Positions 1-9,100 of a stretch of DNA of 14,628 bases are shown here, piece after piece. The DNA is from JBBSUX01 sp038234045 (GTDB taxonomy: Bacteria > Pseudomonadota > Gammaproteobacteria > Burkholderiales > Burkholderiaceae_C). The position numbers were made by a program, and so were the translations under genes. Below the pieces are notes generated by a model. The model was not told the DNA's origin and searched no databases. It saw only the letters and a list, made by a program, of their open reading frames with translations. The stretch spans positions 1 through 14,628 of the forward strand of contig JBBSUX010000062.1 in the NCBI GenBank assembly GCA_038234045.1, read 5' to 3'. Position 1 is the stretch's first letter, and each line of letters begins with the position of its first letter.

Positions 1-1
1 G

Positions 2-964
2 CAGAGCCGGTTGTTCGACGAGATGCTCAAGTTGCTGCAGACCGGCCACTCGATTGCGACGATTGCCCAGTTGAAAAAACTTGGGCTCGCCACTGGCATC
101 TATCCACTTCTGGATGTGGTGGTGCAGCGCGCTGAGGATCGGTTCGTGACAGCTGCGTTACAGGACACCGATCGCCGCGTTGCTGAGGGGAAACCGGTGG
201 CACCGAGCTTCCTCCTCGCTACAGTGCTGTGGGAGGATGTACGGGGCGGATGGAACCGTCGCGTCGAGCAAGGTCAACACGTCGTTCCGGCACTGCAGGC
301 GGCCATCGACGAAGTATTCGACAGTCGGGTTGGTGATGTATCCGGCCGGGGCAAACTGGCGGCAGACATGCGCGAAATCTGGGTCATGCAGCCACGTTTC
401 GAAAAGCGCAGCCCCAGTTCGGCGTTCGGTCTGGCAGAGCAGCCGCGGTTTCGGGCCGCGTTCGATTTCATGCGCTTGCGTGCTGATATCGGTGAGGTCG
501 ACGAAGAACTGGCTGCCTGGTGGCAGGAGTTCAGTGTCGCGGATGATCAGCGACGTGAAGACCTCGTTGCACAAGCGCGCGTAGAGCGAAGCCCGCGGTT
601 ACCGTCGCGCAAATCACCCTCGGGACCGGGCGATACGCAGAACGATGCTGCCGGCGACCTGAGCGTCCGTTCTGTAGGTGCGACGGATGGTGCAGAACGT
701 CCGCCACCGCGTAGGCGCCGTGTGCGTGCCTCGACGGATTCTGACCAGGCGGCGGCTGAACCCATTCAACGTGATTCCAAAACAGGACTGCCTTTGCCGC
801 TTTCCACGGACAGATCAGCCCCGCAATATTCAGCCCCACCGCTTGATGGAGAACCCACACCACGCAAGCGTCGTCGCAGGCGCAAGGCGGGCGCCGGAAA
901 CCCTGGGCCGGGTGCCAGCGGCGGTGAGCAATCTCAATTGGATGGCCGCGGCGGTTCAGAGTGA
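2..964 (+). CDS. pcnB: Poly(A) polymerase I (PcnB), C-terminal part; 5' end outside window
   Basis: This is the C-terminal part (320 codons plus stop) of polynucleotide adenylyltransferase, which adds poly(A) tails to RNA 3' ends and promotes RNA decay in the cytoplasm. The reading frame is open from base 2, so the nucleotidyltransferase head is upstream of the window. Recognition rests on the opening LFDEMLKLLQTGHSIATI segment and on FRAAFDFMRLRADIGEVDEE followed by LAAWWQEF, which match the conserved RNA-binding and C-terminal domain of PcnB. The last ~130 residues are low-complexity and basic, with two arginine clusters (PPPRRRRVR near bases 700-730 and RKRRRRRK near 862-890). Such tails are common in betaproteobacterial PcnB and probably bind RNA. 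The stop codon overlaps the folK start by four bases (GTGA), which suggests one transcript and coupled translation. Confidence 0.9.
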   Translation, partial: QSRLFDEMLKLLQTGHSIATIAQLKKLGLATGIYPLLDVVVQRAEDRFVTAALQDTDRRVAEGKPVAPSFLLATVLWEDVRGGWNRRVEQGQHVVPALQAAIDEVFDSRVGDVSGRGKLAADMREIWVMQPRFEKRSPSSAFGLAEQPRFRAAFDFMRLRADIGEVDEELAAWWQEFSVADDQRREDLVAQARVERSPRLPSRKSPSGPGDTQNDAAGDLSVRSVGATDGAERPPPRRRRVRASTDSDQAAAEPIQRDSKTGLPLPLSTDRSAPQYSAPPLDGEPTPRKRRRRRKAGAGNPGPGASGGEQSQLDGRGGSE

Positions 965-1479
965 ATCTCGCGCGCGCGACTGATGCCTTTTTCAATGCCG
1001 CGTTTCCCGTGACCGTGCGGACTAACGCATTTATCGGAATCGGTGCCAATCTCGGGGATTGCAATGCTGCTCTGGATGCCGCCGAAGAGGCGCTGGCTGG
1101 TTTATCCGGCACTCGTTTGGTGCGGGTTTCAAGCCGGTATCGCAGTGCCCCCGTTGATGCCACGGGACCGGACTTTCTCAACGCCGTGGCAGAAATTGAA
1201 ACCGGCTTGGACCCATTTGTTCTTTTGAGTGAACTTCACCGCATAGAGGCAGAAGCAGGGCGTATCCGATCGGTGGTCAACGCGCCGCGCACGCTGGACC
1301 TGGATCTGTTGCTGTTTGGGGATCAAACTATCCAGCAGCCTAAGTTAGTCGTTCCGCATCCGCGGCTTCGACAACGGGCTTTCGTTATATTGCCCTTGGC
1401 TGAAATCGCACCTGAAAGGGTGGCGGCTCAGTGGCTGGAAAACATCCGGGACCAACGGGTAGAGCGCATATCTTCCTGA
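961..1479 (+). CDS. folK: 2-amino-4-hydroxy-6-hydroxymethyldihydropteridine pyrophosphokinase (HPPK)
   Basis: FolK transfers pyrophosphate from ATP to 6-hydroxymethyl-7,8-dihydropterin, the step before dihydropteroate synthase in folate synthesis (EC 2.7.6.3). The 172-residue length suits the single-domain family. The N-terminal strand AFIGIGANLGD (about residues 24-34) and the APRTLDLDLLLFG signature are present; D113 and D115 correspond to the Mg-binding aspartates of the E. coli enzyme. One oddity is that the basic residue usually two places before the G/A of the signature is valine here (VNAPR). The GTG start at 961 overlaps the pcnB stop. An alternative GTG at 1009 would give 156 residues, closer to E. 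coli FolK, and still keeps the whole fold, so the first ~16 residues are uncertain. The pcnB-folK pairing is conserved in many proteobacteria. Confidence 0.95.
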   Translation: MNLARATDAFFNAAFPVTVRTNAFIGIGANLGDCNAALDAAEEALAGLSGTRLVRVSSRYRSAPVDATGPDFLNAVAEIETGLDPFVLLSELHRIEAEAGRIRSVVNAPRTLDLDLLLFGDQTIQQPKLVVPHPRLRQRAFVILPLAEIAPERVAAQWLENIRDQRVERISS

Positions 1480-1560
1480 CGCCTTTCCATGCAACGCCCT
1501 TGTCGGCACTTGCCTACGAAAGTTTCCCCCGACGTCCCGCGCATCCGGCTCCTGCTACGT

Positions 1561-1589
1561 TTCACACTCTGAGTTCTTGAGCGTTTTAT
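1561..1589 (+). promoter_or_regulatory. Candidate sigma70-like promoter upstream of glgX
   Basis: TTCACA (1561-1566) and TTTTAT (1584-1589) lie exactly 17 bases apart and are each a partial match to TTGACA and TATAAT. The pair is 222 bases before the glgX ATG. Matches this weak occur by chance, and glycogen/trehalose genes are often under stress sigma factors whose sites I cannot judge by eye. It is only a candidate for a transcription start mapping. Confidence 0.15.
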
Positions 1590-1703
1590 CGTCTGTAATC
1601 GGCGTACTCACTGCTCTTTCGGGTATCAAATGGACCGGTCTTCCGGAGTAATCCACGCCACGAGGCCGGAGTTCCCGGTTCGCAGACTTTGCATCAGCCG
1701 ATA

Positions 1704-1727
1704 AATGACGCCCCCAACAAAGTCATT
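1704..1727. promoter_or_regulatory. Inverted repeat AATGAC-N12-GTCATT upstream of glgX
   Basis: A perfect 6-base inverted repeat (1704-1709 and 1722-1727) is separated by 12 bases, 84 bases before the glgX start. The right arm also takes part in a second, shorter symmetry, GTCA-N6-TGAC (1722-1735). The spacing would suit a dimeric regulator such as a LacI/GntR/LysR-type protein, or a small hairpin in the 5' leader. No known operator was recognised. Confidence 0.15.
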
Positions 1728-1810
1728 CACGTGACATCACATTCGAATCCCGGGACTCCGTCATAAGTCGCAACTGGCGACGTTAGCGGCCCCGCAAAGA
1801 GAGAGAAAGT

Positions 1811-4126
1811 ATGAAGAGTGCAGTACTGAAGAAGCCTGGAGAAACAATGTCTCCCGAAAGTGTTGATCGAGAGCCGCTCCCTTTTGAGAGGGCCGAGCGT
1901 GGGTCGCCTACAAAGCTTGGGGCCCACTGGGACGGACAAGGGGTCAACTTCGCGGTGCACTCGGTGCCTGCGGACCGTATCGAGATCTGCTTGTACGGTC
2001 CCGATGGTAACCGTGAGCTAGCACGGGTGGACATGGCGGAACGCACCGGCGATGTATGGCATGTCTATCTGCGTGGGCTCGCTCCTGGAGCGCGTTATGG
2101 TCTGCGGGTGTATGGCGCTTACGCGCCAGAGGAGGGCTTGCGATTCAATTCGTCCAAGCTGCTGCTCGATCCCTATGCGATGGCCATTGACCGGCCGCTG
2201 CAGGGAATGCCCGACCAATACGGCTACGAGCTCGATGCCGACGAGCAGGATCTCGTTATCGACACCAGCCAAGACAACGGTGCCACGCTGCCCAAGGCTG
2301 TTGTGCTCGACCGCGGTTTCGACTGGGGGGAGGACCGCCCACCCAACACGCCGTGGGATTCGACGGTGTTTTACGAAGTGCATGTCAAGGGTTTTACCCA
2401 GCTACATCCTGACATCGAGGAGCGTCTTCGTGGCACCTACGCCGGCTTTGCATCCGAAGCATCGGTCTCTCACCTGAAACGTCTTGGGGTGACAGCAGTC
2501 GAACTGCTTCCGGTGCAGGCCTTCATGGATGACGAGCGTTTAGTGGATGCCGGGTTGACCAATTATTGGGGTTACAACACGGTCTGTTTTTTCGCGCCGG
2601 ATCCGCGCTATGTTTCCCGTGGGCAAACTCCTCAAGGAGGCGTCGCCGAGTTCAAGGGAATGGTGAAGGCGCTGCATGCTGAAGGTATCGAGGTCATTCT
2701 CGATGTGGTCTACAACCACACGGCTGAAGGGAACCATCTCGGACCGACCTTGTCGTTCAAGGGTATCGACCATGCGGGCTATTACAGGCTCAGTCCGGAA
2801 GATCGCCGCTACTGCGTGGATTACACCGGCACCGGCAACACACTTGACAGCACGAGTCCTGTGGTGCTTCGGCTCCTCATGGACAGCTTGCGCTATTGGG
2901 TGGAGGACATGCATGTAGACGGATTTCGATTCGACCTCGCCTCGACACTCGGCCGGGGCGCCAATGATTTCGACCAGCGTTCAGCTTTCTTCTCGGTGAT
3001 CCAGCAGGATCCGGTTCTCGCACGGGTGAAGCTCATCGCAGAGCCTTGGGATTTGGGACCCACGGGGTACCAGGTGGGGGGCTTTCCCGCTCCGTGGGCC
3101 GAGTGGAATGGAAAGTACCGTGATGCGGTACGCGACTTCTGGCGCGGCGCCGATGGGGCGCTGCCGGAGTTTGCGGCGCGCCTGTGCGGTTCGGCTGATG
3201 TGTATGAAGGATCGCGCCGCTCTGCATTCGCCAGCGTGAACCTGGTGACGGTGCACGACGGCTTCACCTTACAGGATCTGGTGAGCTACAACGACAAGCA
3301 CAACGACGCGAATCAAGAGGGCAACCGGGACGGAGAAAGCCACAACCGCAGCTGGAACTGCGGCGCGGAAGGCGAGACGGAAGACGCCGCCATCAACGCC
3401 TTGCGGGAGCGTCAGAAGCGCAACATCCTCATGACGCTTTTCCTGTCGCTCGGCACACCGCTTCTCCTGGGTGGCGATGAGTTCAGCCGATCCCAGGGAG
3501 GCAATAACAACGGATATTGCCAGGACAGCGAGATCAGTTGGTATGACTGGTCCGATGAAGCCCGTAAGGACGCGCTGGTTACATTCGTTCGGCGAGCGAT
3601 TGCGTTTCGCCAGAGCATGCCCGTTCTGCAGCGAACGCGCTTCTTCACCGGCATTGCGGACGACGAAGGCCGCCGCGATATAGGCTGGTACAGCGTCTGG
3701 GGCCAGGAAATGACGGAGGAGGAGTGGACGAGCGCCGGCGTTCGCTGTGTAGCTGCACTTCTTGACGGCGACCGCACGGCAGACATCGCCCCCGATGGCA
3801 GCCGCGTGACTGGTGACTCGCTTTTGATGATGATCAATTCGTCGCACGAAGACAAGACATTTACGGTGCCTGATTCAGTGGCTGCTCCGGGCGGATGGAC
3901 GCTTCGCTTCGATACCACGACGCCCGAGGGGCTTCCTGCCAGTACAGTTTCTGACGGGGCCGCTGCGGATGCGGCCGGTGTCACCGACATCACCCCATGG
4001 CATGCGGGCGAGCAACACACGCTGCCAGCCCACTCGATGGTGGTGTTGACTCAACCTGTTTCCGCTGGCCCTACAGCCCGTAATCTCACGACCAAAAAGC
4101 CTGACGAAAGTACATCTGCACGATGA
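1811..4126 (+). CDS. glgX: Glycogen debranching enzyme GlgX (GH13 isoamylase type)
   Basis: GlgX hydrolyses alpha-1,6 branch points of phosphorylase-limited glycogen, releasing short malto-oligosaccharides in the cytoplasm. A CBM48-like beta domain covers about residues 31-125 (GSPTKLGAHWDGQGVNFAVH). The GH13 barrel follows with region I DVVYNHT (D298-T304), region II DGFRFDLA with nucleophile D375, region III IAEPWD with acid/base E411, and region IV VTVHDGF with H482/D483. The motif GGNNNGYCQDSEISWYDW is typical of GlgX. The 771 residues exceed the usual ~650-720 because of a non-conserved N-terminus and a polar C-terminal tail. The ATG at 1847 has a better ribosome binding site (GGAG at 1838-1841, 5-base spacing) than the ATG at 1811, so the protein may be 759 residues. 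The stop overlaps the treZ ATG (ATGA), so the two are probably translationally coupled. Confidence 0.95.
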   Translation: MKSAVLKKPGETMSPESVDREPLPFERAERGSPTKLGAHWDGQGVNFAVHSVPADRIEICLYGPDGNRELARVDMAERTGDVWHVYLRGLAPGARYGLRVYGAYAPEEGLRFNSSKLLLDPYAMAIDRPLQGMPDQYGYELDADEQDLVIDTSQDNGATLPKAVVLDRGFDWGEDRPPNTPWDSTVFYEVHVKGFTQLHPDIEERLRGTYAGFASEASVSHLKRLGVTAVELLPVQAFMDDERLVDAGLTNYWGYNTVCFFAPDPRYVSRGQTPQGGVAEFKGMVKALHAEGIEVILDVVYNHTAEGNHLGPTLSFKGIDHAGYYRLSPEDRRYCVDYTGTGNTLDSTSPVVLRLLMDSLRYWVEDMHVDGFRFDLASTLGRGANDFDQRSAFFSVIQQDPVLARVKLIAEPWDLGPTGYQVGGFPAPWAEWNGKYRDAVRDFWRGADGALPEFAARLCGSADVYEGSRRSAFASVNLVTVHDGFTLQDLVSYNDKHNDANQEGNRDGESHNRSWNCGAEGETEDAAINALRERQKRNILMTLFLSLGTPLLLGGDEFSRSQGGNNNGYCQDSEISWYDWSDEARKDALVTFVRRAIAFRQSMPVLQRTRFFTGIADDEGRRDIGWYSVWGQEMTEEEWTSAGVRCVAALLDGDRTADIAPDGSRVTGDSLLMMINSSHEDKTFTVPDSVAAPGGWTLRFDTTTPEGLPASTVSDGAAADAAGVTDITPWHAGEQHTLPAHSMVVLTQPVSAGPTARNLTTKKPDESTSAR
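1838..1841 (+). promoter_or_regulatory. Ribosome binding site favouring the internal glgX start at 1847
   Basis: GGAG sits 5 bases before the ATG at 1847, an ideal geometry. The upstream ATG at 1811 is preceded only by the purine-rich GAGAGAAAG. The 12 residues between the two ATGs (MKSAVLKKPGET) are not part of the conserved fold, so sequence conservation does not decide. I favour 1847 slightly; the longer form is listed as the gene. Confidence 0.45.
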
Positions 4127-5970
4127 ATATCGACGAAAGATCTAACGACGTAAATCTTCCTGAATTTGGTGCCCGACCGCTCTCCTCCGGCGGCGTCCGA
4201 TTTTCTTTGTGGGCGCCAGAAGCCGCACAGGTGGAGCTTCTCGTTGGGTCAGCCGGCTCGCCGGAGGCGGTTCATACCGTAGCAGCGGATACGGACGGTT
4301 GGCATAACCTGACGCTTCCAGACCTTGGCGCGGGAGCCCTTTATCGCTGGCGCATTAACGGAGAACTACCGGTTCCAGATCCGGCTTCGCGGTTCAATCC
4401 CGAAGGTCCGCACGGTGCGAGTGAAGTCATTGATCCCGATGCCTTTGCATGGGATGACGGGGGTTGGCAGGGTCGGCCGTGGAGCGAGGCTGTGCTCTAC
4501 GAGATGCACATTGGAACTTTCACTCCGGAAGGCACTTATCGGGCTGCTGAAACTCGTTTGAAGGAACTCGCGGATACCGGGATCACAGCGGTCGAGTTGA
4601 TGCCGCTCTCGGACTTCCCGGGTCGCTTTGGATGGGGCTACGACGGTGTACTACCCTTCGCTCCCCACGCAGCCTATGGTCGGCCGGATGATCTGAAGCA
4701 TTTCATCCAGAGCGCGCACAAGCTCGGGCTAATGGTCTTCATGGATGTCGTCTACAACCATTTCGGTCCCGATGGGAACTACCTCGGTGTTTATGCGTCG
4801 CAATTCTTCTCGCCGACCCACACCAATCCGTGGGGCAACTCGCTCAATTTCGATAACGAGGGAAGCGCGCAAGTACGCGCCTTCTTCATCCGCAACGCGC
4901 TGCATTGGCTGGATGAATATCGTTGCGATGGGCTGCGGCTCGACGCCGTGCATGCCATCGTGGACGACAGTACGTTCGACATCCTCGATGAGCTGGCACA
5001 CACGGTGAAGCAGGCAATTTCTGATCGTGAGGTCCATCTTGTGCTGGAGAACGAGAACAACGACCACCAGCGCTTGCCCGGCTCAGGAGGCTATGACGCT
5101 CAATGGAACGATGACTTCCACCATGTCATGCATGCTGCCCTGACCGGCGACGGCAAGGGCTACTATCAGGATTACGCCAAGGAGCCAATTGCGCTGCTGG
5201 CCCGCTCGCTCGCTCAAGGATTTCTGTGGGAGGGCTCCAAGCGCACATCCGACGGAGCGCGTACCGATCTGCGTGAAGCGCCGCCGCAGCCGCTGGGCGC
5301 GATGGTGAACTTTCTCAACAACCACGACCAGAGCGGTAATCGCGCTTTCGGCGAGCGCATGCATGCCATCGCGCCGCTTGAATCGATGCACCTTGCCACA
5401 GCGATCATGTTGCTGTCGCCTGCGGTGCCGATGCTTTTCCAAGGGGAAGAATACGGGGCCACGTCACCGTTTCTCTACTTTGCAGACTGGGACGGTGATC
5501 TCAAGGATGCCGTCACCGACGGTCGGCTTCGCGATTTCGGTCATTTCGCAGAGCGTGCCGATGGCGGTACCGGTGAACCTCCACCGCCTTGCGAGGAAAG
5601 CACCTTTGCCGCCAGCAAGCTCGACTGGACAGAAGCTGAACAGCCGCAAGGAAAGGAATGGCGCTCCTTCGTTACCGGGGCATTGAAGGCGCGCCGTGAA
5701 TGGTTCCAGCCGCGAGCAGCCGATTTGATTTCCGGGGCGCATTCCTTTCACATGCTCGACGATCGAACTTTTGTCTTGAGATGGCGCTATGCCCAAGGCG
5801 AGGTGATCGAACTGGCGGCGCATTTCTCTGCGCTGGATCGGCAACCAGTCGCCGACTTGCAGCCTTGGAGCGAACTGCACGGTGTACAGGAAATTTTTGG
5901 CGTTGGGTCTCTCAACGACACCCATTGGGGCGAATGGTCGGCCCGCTGGCGCTTCGGCCGCGAAGCGTGA
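4123..5970 (+). CDS. treZ: Malto-oligosyltrehalose trehalohydrolase TreZ
   Basis: TreZ hydrolyses the alpha-1,4 bond next to the terminal trehalose of maltooligosyl trehalose, releasing free trehalose (EC 3.2.1.141). It is the second enzyme of the TreY/TreZ route and is cytoplasmic. The 615 residues match family length. An N-terminal beta domain (GVRFSLWAPEAAQVELLV, about 24-41) precedes the GH13 barrel. Region I is DVVYNHFGPDGNYL (from D208), region II CDGLRLDAVHAI with nucleophile D274, region III LVLENEN with acid/base E309, and region IV FLNNHDQSGNR with H401/D402. The LENEN and NNHDQ(S/I)GN forms separate TreZ from GlgB and GlgX. The ATG overlaps the glgX stop, and the nearest purine stretch (GAAAG, 12 bases upstream) is a weak ribosome binding site, so translation likely depends on glgX. 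Confidence 0.96.
   Translation: MNIDERSNDVNLPEFGARPLSSGGVRFSLWAPEAAQVELLVGSAGSPEAVHTVAADTDGWHNLTLPDLGAGALYRWRINGELPVPDPASRFNPEGPHGASEVIDPDAFAWDDGGWQGRPWSEAVLYEMHIGTFTPEGTYRAAETRLKELADTGITAVELMPLSDFPGRFGWGYDGVLPFAPHAAYGRPDDLKHFIQSAHKLGLMVFMDVVYNHFGPDGNYLGVYASQFFSPTHTNPWGNSLNFDNEGSAQVRAFFIRNALHWLDEYRCDGLRLDAVHAIVDDSTFDILDELAHTVKQAISDREVHLVLENENNDHQRLPGSGGYDAQWNDDFHHVMHAALTGDGKGYYQDYAKEPIALLARSLAQGFLWEGSKRTSDGARTDLREAPPQPLGAMVNFLNNHDQSGNRAFGERMHAIAPLESMHLATAIMLLSPAVPMLFQGEEYGATSPFLYFADWDGDLKDAVTDGRLRDFGHFAERADGGTGEPPPPCEESTFAASKLDWTEAEQPQGKEWRSFVTGALKARREWFQPRAADLISGAHSFHMLDDRTFVLRWRYAQGEVIELAAHFSALDRQPVADLQPWSELHGVQEIFGVGSLNDTHWGEWSARWRFGREA
5950..5967 (+). terminator. Hairpin at the treZ stop codon, possible attenuator or processing site
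   Basis: CGCTTCG (5950-5956) and CGAAGCG (5961-5967) form a perfect 7-bp stem with a GCCG loop, in the last treZ codons immediately before TGA. A small second hairpin, GAGC-TTTT-GCTC (5969-5980), follows directly. There is no clean T-run after the stem, so it is not a textbook intrinsic terminator. It sits just before the only real gap in the operon, which suggests partial termination, RNA processing or stabilisation of the upstream message. This is inference from the sequence alone. Confidence 0.28.
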
Positions 5971-6092
5971 GCTTTTGCTCGTTTCGTGGCGCCTCGTCGA
6001 GAGCCGGAGTTTCATTTGCCAGCGATAGTGAGTCGGTGCGTAGCGGGGTGAGCGCGACGGATCTAATGCCTCAAGGCCACGCTCATATCTCC

Positions 6093-6097
6093 AAGGA
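6093..6097 (+). promoter_or_regulatory. Ribosome binding site for malQ::treY, supporting a GTG start
   Basis: AAGGA lies 6 bases before the GTG at 6104 and is the clearest ribosome binding site in the operon. It supports GTG as the initiation codon. The 133-base stretch from 5971 to 6103 holds no gene, so unlike treZ this cistron probably starts translation independently. Confidence 0.6.
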
Positions 6098-6103
6098 ACA
6101 CTC

Positions 6104-9100
6104 GTGAATCCAGAACAGGACAACCCGTCAAGCGCGGAAGACTCAGTGGCGCTTCAGGCGCTGGCCGACCGCCAGGGTCTGGCGCATCGCTACCAGGATT
6201 TCTTTGGTGCCCAGCGCGACGTGCCCGACGAAACCTTGCGCGCAGCGCTGCATGCGATGGGCGTACCAGCTGCTGACGACGCGCAGGTGCGCTCATCGCT
6301 GGACGCCCAGGAGATGGCCACCGAGCAGCACAGCTTGCCGCCCGTGTTAGTCCTTAAAGAAGGCGCACCACACCACGGTGTTGTACTCAATCCGGGCACG
6401 GCAGAAGGGTCCGGCTGGCAACTGACGCTGGAGGATGGCAAGCAGTCTGTGCTGGTAAGTCACGTCGGTGGCAATGGTTGGCCCTATGTGGTCCTGCCAG
6501 AAGGTCTTCCGGTTGGATACCACCGACTCGAAGGTCCGTCAGAGGCGGATGGCTATTGCGCTGTGATCGTTACGCCCGCCCAGTGCTGGGCACCGCAAGC
6601 CCTGCGGGAAGGCCAGCGCTGGTGGGGTCCGTGCGTGCAGCTGTATGCACTGCGATCCGCACGCAACTGGGGCATCGGTGATTTCACCGATCTGCGCTCT
6701 TTGGTTCATGTGATGGCATCCCAGGGTGCGGCTTTTGTCGGCCTCAACCCTTTGCATGCGCTGTTTGCCCACCGGCCCGATGTTGCGAGCCCCTACAGCC
6801 CGTCGAGCCGAAACATGCTCAATGCTATCTACCTTGACGTCGAGGCGGTAGCGGATTTTGCGGATTGCAGTGTTGCGCGCGATCTGGTCGATTCCGAGGA
6901 TTTCCAGCGCCGCCTGCAGTCGCTCAGGGCCGAGGAGCTGGTCGATTACGGCGAGGTCGCGGGTCTGAAAAACGAGATCCTTGAGAAGCTCTGGGCGCAC
7001 TTTCGCCAGCGCCACCTCGAAACGCAAAGTGCCCGTGCGGTGGAGTTCAAGCAGTTTGTGGAGGCTCGGGGAGAAGGCCTCGCAGCGCATGCGTTATTCG
7101 AAGCGCTACAGGCGCACTTCGTCGGGAAAGACCCCGCTGTGTGGGGTTGGCCAGCGTGGCCCGAGGAATATCGCTCGCCCGATGATGAGGCGGTTGCCAG
7201 CTTCGCGCTCGACCATGATGAGCGGGTGGGCTTTCACGCCTGGCTGCAGTGGCAGGCCGAGCTGCAGCTGGCGGCGGCGCAACAACGCGCCCTTGAGTTG
7301 GGCATGGCCCTGGGTCTCTATCGCGATCTCGCGGTCGGCGTCAACGAAGGTGGTTCGGAAACCTGGCAAGAACCCGGCAGCTTTGCGCTGGGCATGCATG
7401 TCGGCGCGCCGCCGGATGCGCTGAACGCTCTTGGGCAGAACTGGGGTTTGCCACCGATCAATCCGGCCCGCCTCATGGCTGGGCGGTATCAGGCTTTCAT
7501 TGATACGCTGCAAGCCAACATGCGCCACGCGGGTGCGTTGCGGTTGGACCACGTAATGGGGTTGATGCGACTTTTCTGGATCTCACCGGCAGGTGGCTCC
7601 TATGTGACCTATCCGCTCGATGATCTTCTGGGAATCCTTGCGCTCGAGAGCCACCGCAACGAATGCATGGTGGTGGGTGAAGACCTCGGAAATGTGGCGC
7701 CCCGAATGCGGGAATCCATGCAGGAGCGCGGCCTGCTCTCCTACCGGCCGCTCTTTTTCGAGCGTGGTGCGGATGGCATTTTCCAGCCGCCCCCGCAATG
7801 GCCGGCGCAAGCCCTCGCAGTTGTCAGCACGCATGATCTGCCTACCCTGCGCGGTTTCTGGAGCGGTGAGGATATTGATCTGCAGGCGAGGCTGAACCTC
7901 CTGCCGGACGAGAGCTTGCATGCACAACAGGTGCTGGCGCGGTCTAACGATCGAGGACAGTTGCTGCTCGCCCTGGCGCGAGAAAATCTTCTGCCGCCGG
8001 GTGTGACCGTGCACGCTACGTCGCTGCCCGAAAGCACGCCCGACTTTGTCGATGCCGTTTACGGTTTTCTTGCGCGCACGCCATCCTGGCTGGTGGGGGT
8101 GCAGCTCGAGGACATAACGCAGCAGCTTTTGCAGGTCAACGTCCCCGGTACTACCGAGGACGTGTTCCCGAATTGGCGTCGCAAGCTCTCGGTGGATATC
8201 GAGGATCTGACGACCGATCCGAGATTTCTGTCGGTGGCAGCTGTTCTTCGGGACCGCAGCGCCAGTGCGGCGTCAGAAGTTGCACCCGCGCCGGGCGAGC
8301 TGCCGGCGCTCGAAACCGCGCTGGTGCCGCAGTCCACCTATCGCATCCAGTTCCATGCCGGAATGACCTTCGAGCAGGCAACGGCCATCGTGCCGTATCT
8401 TCACAGGCTCGGCATCAGCCACCTGTATGCGTCGCCTTACCTGCGCGCTCGCGCCGGAAGCACTCATGGCTACGACATCGTCGATCACAACGCGCTCAAC
8501 CCCGAGGTGGGTGACGGCGCTGCCTTCGATCGCTTGTGCCGCACCTTGCGACGTCACGGCATGCACCAGATGCTCGACATCGTGCCCAACCACATGGGAG
8601 TGCTCGAAACCGATAACGCGTGGTGGCTCGATGTGCTGGAAAATGGTCCAGCAGCGGCCCATGCTTCGACTTTTGATATCGAATGGGAGCCGGCGGCTCA
8701 GGAGATGAAAGGCCAGGTGCTGTTGCCGGTGCTGGGAGACCATTACGGCAAGGTGCTGGAGGCAGGTGAACTGCAACTTTTCTTTGAAGAGGATGCGGGT
8801 GAATTCTGGCTGCACTACTACGAACACCGTTTTCCGCTGGATCCGCGCGATACGCCGCTTGTCTTCGAGGCCATGGCGATGCCGATCGCCCAGAACGAAG
8901 AGCAGCGCGATGCCCAAGGCGCCTTCGAGTCGCTGCTGCATGCGTTTGCGTCCCTTCCGTCACGGGATGATCTGGGTGACGAGGATCGCGCACGGCGGTG
9001 GCGCGATGCGCCGCTGCACAAGCGATCGCTGGCGCGTCTGGTGCGACGCAATCCGTGGCTCGAATCCTGGTTGCAGGCATGTCTGCGTTCGCTCAACGGC

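Larger units (their letters stand above)
1480..1810. other. Intergenic region between folK and the glgX operon
   Basis: This 331-base stretch has no ORF I would support; the longest candidate is a 24-codon frame from an ATG near 1629 with no ribosome binding site. It presumably carries the promoter and control region of the glgX-treZ-malQ/treY operon. It contains a weak sigma70-like hexamer pair, an inverted repeat at 1704-1727, and a near-palindrome at 1744-1757 (GAATCCCGGGACTC, one mismatched pair). I saw no convincing GC stem plus T-run terminator for folK; a GTCGG/CCGAC pair at 1502-1506 and 1529-1533 has a 22-base loop and is weak. Confidence 0.6.

Noticed and set aside
531..1181. 216-codon minus-strand frame across pcnB and folK
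   Set aside because: It spans two recognised plus-strand genes and has no family resemblance.
1502..1533. GTCGG/CCGAC pair after folK as a terminator
   Set aside because: The stem is five pairs with a 22-base loop and there is no T-run.
6016..6044. TTGCCA with a 17-base spacer as a promoter for malQ::treY
   Set aside because: The -10 position reads CGTAGC, which is too far from consensus.
5700..6107. 135-codon frame covering the treZ end and the gap before malQ::treY
   Set aside because: Most of it overlaps treZ in another frame, and the portion in the gap shows no recognisable protein sequence or ribosome binding site.
8324..8326. In-frame GTG at the MalQ-TreY junction as a separate treY start
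   Set aside because: There is no ribosome binding site before it, the frame runs through without a stop, and the next conserved TreY residues begin immediately; one fused protein is simpler.
8273..8941. 222-codon open frame on the minus strand inside the TreY region
   Set aside because: It lies wholly opposite a strongly recognised enzyme, matches no family, and is typical of GC-rich antisense frames.
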